A stretch of DNA of 39,493 bases from Blastomyces gilchristii SLH14081. Taxonomy: Eukaryota > Ascomycota > Eurotiomycetes > Onygenales > Ajellomycetaceae. The stretch covers positions 17,966-57,458 of the forward strand of contig NW_003101639.1 in NCBI RefSeq assembly GCF_000003855.2, read 5' to 3'. The notes under the pieces were generated by a model. It was not told the origin of the DNA and made no database searches. It saw only the letters and a program-made list of their open reading frames with translations. The translations under genes and the position numbers were made by a program. Positions 32,670 to 39,493 of the stretch are shown here, one piece after another (positions within the stretch are counted from its first letter, which is position 1; each line of letters starts with the position of its first letter).

Positions 32670-34364
32670 TCAACTGCTTCATCACGAACTCGCTTGATTT
32701 TTCGAATAAGAACCCGCTGATAGATTCATTGAAAGGCCCTCGATCATATGAGCATTTTGACCCCATCACTGACCGCATACCCCGTGTAGTGATGAAGTTA
32801 TCCAGTCAAACATGAACCAGACATTGTTCAAAACTCCTGTGTGAGATTATCCCCTGTTCTCTTCTATCACATCACAACCCCGGGCCAAATTGTCATACAA
32901 ATTGTAAGATGAAGAGATCTAGTCATATGCATCAATCTTCTTGATTTTGAAAGATCTCTGATCTGTAATTGTGAAGATATCTAAGAAGTGATCTCTGTGA
33001 AAACCCTGTTCATCTTTAATATTTCAAAACATTAACATCAAGTCTCACTCTTGTATCACTCTTTTCAATCTGGCTCATTCTCAGCAGAAAAATACAAAAA
33101 GATATCTTGACAATAATATCAAGTATATAATCAATGAACACTTCTGAAGTGTAATCTCTGTAAATACTCTGTCTGTCTTCAGTGTATCTAGACATTAATA
33201 TCAAGTCTCACTCTCATATCATCTCTCTTAATCTGGCCTATTCTCAGTAGAATAATATAAAAGGATATCTTAGCAATAGTATTGAATATATAATCAGTGA
33301 ATAATGAGTTAACAGAACAAGTTAACAGCATATTAATAACTATAAATTCAGTATATTTCAAGATCTGACTGAGTCTTTGATCTCTGTATAGTGAGATATA
33401 TTAAATCTAGTTTTAATATCTCAATATTCAATAGATTCTGTAAGAAATTGAGAACAGTAATACTAGATTTCTATTGAATTTAAGAATTAATTCTATATTA
33501 ATATAATCATTGATAAAGTCTTCTATTTTGAGATATAAATAATCAGTTTCTCTACATTTCACTGACAATATTTATACTATTATATAGAAACAGACTTATA
33601 TTCTCTATAATATCAAGACTCTAAAGAGAGAAACTCTTGATAGAGAGTATACAGTAGTATATATCTTAGCAGTTTCTATCTCATTCTTCTGCAGCAGTTA
33701 ATGCAAAAAAAAGATCTTAGAAATAGTTTTTTACTTCTCTTGAAAAAGTAAGGTGTTTTTCTCTGAGTTTTATACAATATTCTTACAAAGAATTAAAAAC
33801 AGAGTTATTTTCTGTCATAATTTCATATTCTTTTAAGTAAGAATTACTTTTTCAGTGACTGAAGAGATTTTATTAATACTTAATTCTTTTTTATACTCTT
33901 TATTAACTGATTTGAGTTGCACACTTATTGTGTGAGAAGAATTGAATAATTTAGAATAAAATTGAATAGTTTTAATCAATTTCTCTGTAAAAAATTGATT
34001 TATTTTTTATCAGTTTTTCTCTCAAAAACTGTCATATTATCTGATTTACTATCAATTGATATCATACTTGTTCTCACTGTATCTCAAGAAAGAGATTGTA
34101 AAGATTTTATTAATTTATCTTAAAAATCAATTTTAGTTTATTAGATTCTTTTTAAAAAAATCTAGTTACTGAACTAGTGTGAAAAAAATCAGGTGCTTTA
34201 TATATAAAAGTCTTTTATTCTTCTTTTGAAACAGTCTGATCAACATTTTAATTGAAAACAGACTTAGAAATCTCTTAATTGAAACAGTCTGATCAACTTT
34301 TCAAAAGAGTTTAATAAATATCTCAATTGAAACAGTCTGATCAACTTTTCATTGAGTGAGAATA
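32670..34364 (+). promoter_or_regulatory. LINE C 5' UTR
   Basis: Begins CAACTGCTTCATCACG, the mutated form of the A/B edge. The GC-rich island (to about 32940) is partly degraded. Two ~160-bp tandem units follow (about 33000-33310), then about 1 kb of AT-rich sequence up to ORF1. Confidence 0.7.
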
Positions 34365-35965
34365 ATAAGTTCAAAAATACACTCAGTTAATATGAAAAAA
34401 GATGCTTTCTCAAATGCTATTTCTGAGATCAAAATTCTGAAGAGAAGAGAGAAAGAAGAAATAGAGAAATAATAAGTTCTTAAAATATAAAAACTTAAAA
34501 AAGTAAGTAAGATTCTTGAAAAGCAGTATCTGAGTGAGATGAATAAAGAAGTTCTATTAATTCTTCATACTTAGACTAGACAACTACAGAAGATGATTAA
34601 GTTCAAACTTAGAATTTCAAACACAGTGTAAAAAATATTGAAAATTTCTAGTATAATCACTGACTCTTCATTTTACTCTTCTTCTTTTTCTACTTCTTCT
34701 TCTTCTTTAAATCAGAAGAAAACATATACTTAAGTAGCTGAATCTGCTATCTCTAAACCTGCTGTCTCAAAATCTGCTCAAAATTCTGAGAAAACTGAGA
34801 AGAATACTACTCATACTTCTATTCATAGAAAAGTGAAGAAAAAAATATAAAAAGAGAAAAACTTTCAAATCTTCAGAAATAGAAGACTTATTCTCAAAGT
34901 CTCAAATCAGAATATCTTATAAATAAATAAGTTAAACTTAAATCTTATTTTCAGAATTAGAAATAAAATTAATCAGCAGTTCTTTTCTCAGTTGATAATT
35001 AATATTAAAGTTTAAAAATTAGTTATAGTATTAATAAAGTTATTCTTCTTTAAAAACTTCATTATTCTGACTACAATGTCTGAATTTAGTGCAGAATTTC
35101 TTATTCAGAATGAGAATCTCTGAAAATCAGTTGTAGAATCTTTGTTAAATATAATAATTCTATCTAAGAGAGATGAAAAGTGAGATAAATTCATTCTTTA
35201 TAATATTTCAGTTGAAATTTTTAACTGTGAAGAAGAAATACTTCTTCTCAAAAATAAATTAGAAGAATACAATTCTATTCAACTGAGAAAAGAGTCTGTA
35301 TAACTAAATTTAATTAAGTTCAGATAAAGCAGAAGAAATATCTCTGTTCTAATATATATAGAGATACTTAAACAGTGAAAAGATCTCTGAAAGTAAGAGT
35401 AGCAGGTTTAAAAATAAGAGTTTATAAATACAAAGACTCAAGAATGAATCTCAAAGCTCAAACACAGTGTTCAAACTATCAAAGATATAAAGACTTTACA
35501 ATCTCTTATTTTAGAGACTCAAAATATGCATTCTGTGCTAGAGATCATAAAACTAGTGAGCATAAATATGAAACATGCTTAAAAAGAGATGAAATATGTC
35601 AACACACTCTGCTTAAGTGCTCTAATTACAAAGAAAAACATGTCTCTAGTTCAAAAGAATGTATATTTGCTCCTAGAACTCAAAAGAACTGGAGAAAAGA
35701 TGAAGCTCAAAGTCAATCTAGAACTGAACAGAATAGTCAAGTCAGTAAATCTACAACTGTAAGCTTAAAAAGAAGAAACTCTTAACTATCTAAATCTTCA
35801 AACTTCAATTCTTAAGCTAAATGTAAATAGAATTTGAATTCTCAAACTTCTGTTAAGATTAGAGAATTGAGAAATGACTCTGATAATAAACTAGATATAA
35901 TATAAGCAGTTGAGATCTCTATCTGTTAAAATAGTTATAATCTACTATCTGATTATAGTGATTAG
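34365..35965 (+). pseudogene. LINE C ORF1 (gag-like, zinc knuckles)
   Basis: The start is ATA where copy B has ATG. Gln codons of copy B are TAA here (near 34468). The cysteine cluster lies in the open stretch 35375-35785: CSNYQRYKDF...CARDHKTSEHKYETC...CSNYKEKH...C, with several Cys to Tyr changes that would abolish zinc binding. Small length differences near 35380 relative to A and B shift the frame locally. Confidence 0.82.
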
Positions 35966-35994
35966 ATTCTACTCTATCTCTACTCTCTTTTAAT

Positions 35995-38900
35995 ATGAAT
36001 ATATAATAAAAATAATAAAAAAAGTTTAAAAACTCTTCAAAAATCACATTTATTCACAATAATATGAATAGAAACTCAAATTATATTTATTCTTATCTTC
36101 AAATTGCATTTGAATAAAAAGTTGATTTTATACTGCTTCAGAAACTGAATTTTGATACTGAGTAAAAATATATTATTTCTTATTCAAGCTACTACTACTT
36201 TCTATCTTAAAAGTCTGAGATAAAGTCAAGAGTAGTGATCTATGAAAGAAAGAGATCAAGATATTAATTTAATCTAAGATTTAATATTATGTCTGACTCT
36301 GATATTCTGATGAGTGATATTATAGATAAAGAGAATAAGTTTAATACTATACAGCTTATAAATATCTATAATGAAAAGTTATTAAAGAAAAATAACAATA
36401 TCTGAATAATTAATGAAGAATTTCTGAATATAACTTTATTAAGAAACTCTAATTATAGAAGATTTCAATGCATATTATTTCTGATGAAATTCAGAATATA
36501 AAAGAGCAGTAAGAGCTGATAATCTGATTAAATGAATCTTTGAGTATTTAATAGATTTAGTTAACAAGTCTGATCAATAAACATTTTTTAGAAAAGATAT
36601 AAAACAGAAATCTATTATAAATCTAATCTTCATATTATAAAATCTAATGAAAAAATGACTTATAAACTGATTTATTAATTTAAATAAGATATCAGAATCA
36701 GATTATGAGATTATTCAATATAATATTAAACTGAGTGAAAAATAAATGAGTGAAAATCCTCTTCTCTCTAATCAGTTTAACTTTGAAAAAGCTGATTAAA
36801 AAGTAGTTGAAGAAAGTATAAAACTGTTAAAATTTAAAAGATAGAGTGAGCTATATTGAAATTCTGATCAAGATATCTCAAATGAAATACTTAAGAATAG
36901 AGTGAAGCTTATTACATCTATTATTCTAATAAGTGTTAGAGATAATATTTTAAAGAGAAAATCTTCTGAGTATTTAAAATCTTAATAAAATAAGAATATC
37001 TTATCTAAAAGAAAAGAATTAGCTACTGCTAGAAGAGATTGAAAGAATGATATAATATCTGATAAAGAGTTCAAAGCTATCAGAAATGAATGTTTTTCAG
37101 ATATTAAAAGAGCTAAAACAGACTACTGAAATAAATTTCTCAAAGAAGTATAAGAAAAGAAAGTTTTTAAAGCTTTTAACTATATTAAAATAAGAAGTGT
37201 AACAAAACTTTCAGTCTTAGAATATAAGTTTCAGAATGAATCATATACAGTAAACTCTTTTGAGAAAAAATATTACACTTTTATAAGAATTCTCTTTTAA
37301 AACTCATCAGATTCAGATTCAGAGAAAGAGAATATATCACTTCTTAACTATATTGATGAAAATGACTGAGAATGGCCTGATCTTATATAAGATGAATTAG
37401 AGTCAGCTATCTTCTCAAGTTCAGTTAAAACTGCTGCAGAGCCTGATTCAATTAATTACTTAATTATTCAAAATATATACTTCTTCTTAAAGAATGAATA
37501 TTTTAAGCTCTTTTTTAATCTCTTGAAAAATGAATATTATTCTGAATGCTGAAGAGAAGTCACTGAAGTGATTATTATAAAATCTAATAGAAAAACTTCA
37601 ATTTCTAAGTTATATATAATAATATCTCTATTAAACTGTCTAGAAAAGATTTTAGAAAAGATAATAGCTACTTATCTATCTTTTATAAGCTCTATTAATA
37701 ACTCTCTTTTATTCAGTGAATAAATAAATGATAGAAAATAATATTTCATAATTAATACTGTTCTCTTAGTTATTTATAATATTTAAATAGCAAACTATGA
37801 AGATCTGATCTTAACTGCAGTTTTTATTGATATAAAAGAAGTATTTGATCATGTTTCAAAGTCAAAGTTAATTCAGACTTTAAAGATATTAAAACTGCTA
37901 CTTTCTCTAATAAATTGAGTTAACTGTTTTATATTTAAAAGACTTATATAACTTTTCTTTAATAAAATAAAATAAGATAAGACTGAGATAAAAATAGAAG
38001 TACTGTAAGAATCTTCAATCTCACTTATTTTATTTATAATATACACTGTATATCTATTTAAAAATAGAAATATGAAAATAGTGTGATCTCTGAGTTATAT
38101 AGATGATATTGATCTAGTCTACAGCTCAAAAACTATTAAAGAGAATTTAAAAGTGATTGAAAAAGCTATAAAGAGAAAATCTTTGTCAGAGTATATATTA
38201 ATTAAATTCAATTTAATATGAATAAAACTGAGTTAATTCATTTCTTTTTCAGATTCAATGAGAAAGAACTACCTCTAACTCTTTTAAATAGAGAGATTAA
38301 ACTCAGTTTAAATATCAAATGATTAGAAGTATAATTAAACTTCAAGTTGAATTTTAAATATTATATTCAACAAAGAATTATCAAGATAGAAAGACTATTG
38401 AATAATATAATCAGACTATTAAATACAGAGAGAGATTTATTCTTCCAGACTATGAGACAGTTATATATAGCCTGTATTATCTCAGTAGCTGATTATAAAG
38501 TTCAAGTTTGATGAAATAATCAAGAAAATTTCACTTAACTCTTTCAAAGTCTGTAAAACAGAGCTTTGAGAAGAATTCTGAAAGTATTTAAATTATCTTC
38601 TATTAAAGTAATGAAAATTGAAGCTTCAATTCTCTCTTCTACTATTAGATTTGAAAAGATCTGTATGAACTATACTCTGAGAGTTATGAAGATAAGCTTA
38701 AATTATATAATCAGAGAAAGAGTCTCTTCTTCATTTTCATTAATTAACTCTGAAAATGAACTGAATTAAAATAGATTTCTTGATTGAAATGAAAATAATT
38801 CTTCAAAGAAAATGTCTTCTCAACTGTACAGACTATACTTACTGATTAAAAATCAATTTTCTTCTTTAAATATTGAAAAAGTTGATCATGAGAAGATATC

Positions 38901-39493
38901 TCTCTGAAGAGAAAAGCTTGAATCTCTTATAAACTTATAAATAAGTGAACTATTTAAAGAGAAAGAATATGAACAGTATTTAAAGAGAATTTTTACAATT
39001 AATATAAAAGACTCTATTCTGATTTATTCAGATGACTCAAAAAAAGAGAATTTGAATAGATTAGATACAGACATTGCTTATACTGAAGATAATATTAATT
39101 TTATCTCAGATTTCTGAAATTTAGACTGTGAAGCTGAAGTCTTTGATACTGAACTATTTATAATAGTGAAAGCTTTCAAACTCATTGAAATAAAATCTTA
39201 TAAAAGAGAAAATAGTTTAAAAGAGATATAAATATTCTCTGATAATTAAGCTACTTTAAAAACACTTAAAAACAGTCAGATTTATAATAATCAAATAAAT
39301 CTTGAACTGATCTTAAACTCTATTTTAAAAATTCAAAAGAGAAGAATATCAAAGCTGATAATTCATCTATGCTAAGTTTCTGCTTATATGAATATTCATG
39401 ATAATGAATTGACTGATTCAGCTGTAAAAAAGAGTTCAGAATTAAGTAGATCTACAAAAAAATTCCACACAGGTCTTTTATACAGAGCAAAAT
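35995..39493 (+). pseudogene. LINE C ORF2, 3'-incomplete (endonuclease, RT, part of RNase H)
   Basis: Starts at the ATG equivalent to copy B's. Endonuclease: LLQKLN (Glu lost) and EDFN (Gly lost). RT: FIDIKEVFDHVS near 37830 and intact YIDD near 38098. RNase H: YSDDSKK near 39035, TELF near 39150, FSDN near 39238, NELTDS near 39408. Many TGA/TAA stops. The window ends before the C-terminal Cys/His motif. The last ~40 bases diverge from A and B by more than transitions. Confidence 0.88.

Larger units (their letters stand above)
32670..39493 (+). mobile_element. Tad1-like LINE retrotransposon, copy C, truncated by window end
   Basis: Plus-strand copy colinear with A and B: 5' UTR from about 32670, ORF1 about 34365-35965, ORF2 from 35995 to the window end. 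It is the most heavily mutated copy, yet it alone keeps the RT motif YIDD (near 38098). The 5' target duplication cannot be defined because the 3' end lies outside the window. Confidence 0.92.

Noticed and set aside
32518..32815. Overlapping open frames on both strands (86 and 88 codons)
   Set aside because: They span the junction between flank and LINE C 5' UTR, so the encoded proteins are chimeric accidents in a less mutated patch.
1..39493. tRNA, rRNA or intact host genes
   Set aside because: Scanning by eye gave no tRNA-like conserved boxes, no rRNA sequence and no long intact reading frame. A covariance-model search was not possible here.

Overview
This window is a stretch of filamentous-fungal (most likely ascomycete) AT-rich, transposon-filled DNA, roughly one-third G+C. 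I see no intact host gene, rRNA, tRNA or CRISPR array. Nearly everything that can be named is a transposable element decayed by C-to-T and G-to-A transitions, as expected of repeat-induced point mutation (RIP). Open frames are at most about 100 codons. Conserved families are recognised only by reading through stops, which sit where Trp, Gln or Arg codons are expected.

Layout. (1) LINE copy A (Tad1-like, minus strand) occupies 763-15328 with a 13-bp target duplication (750-762 and 15329-15341). It interrupts an older plus-strand pseudogene (447-762, resuming at 15342). (2) Nested inside the reverse-transcriptase region of copy A is a full-length Ty3/gypsy chromovirus at 2895-9816. It has two 258-bp LTRs, a 5-bp target duplication TGATA, a gag zinc knuckle, RT, RNase H, integrase and a chromodomain. 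(3) A degraded plus-strand gene at 16139-17728 resembles fungal DUF6589 proteins. (4) LINE copy B (minus, 18409-25940, 13-bp target duplication) is the best preserved copy. (5) 25954-32669 is AT-rich with simple repeats, a 34-bp tandem repeat, hairpins and weak coding-like remnants. (6) LINE copy C (plus, from about 32670) runs off the end of the window inside RNase H.

Four clusters of AACTTCTG-type repeats, two facing right (131-192, 15983-16060) and two facing left (29271-29336, 32029-32140), suggest that two related older DNA transposons, one nested in the other, carried the LINEs. If so, insertion order is outer DNA element, then inner DNA element, with LINE A landing in the outer element and LINE B in the inner one. 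The gypsy element landed in LINE A after LINE A was in place.

Two points stand out. First, the mutational signature is not classic CpA-focused RIP. CpC/GpG and CpG are almost absent while CpA and CpT remain common, and Trp codons mostly became TGA. Second, short GC-rich islands survive inside heavily mutated elements: the 5' ends of LINE A and B, and a hairpin-rich patch at 8145-8460 near the 3' end of the gypsy element. No element in the window looks capable of autonomous transposition.
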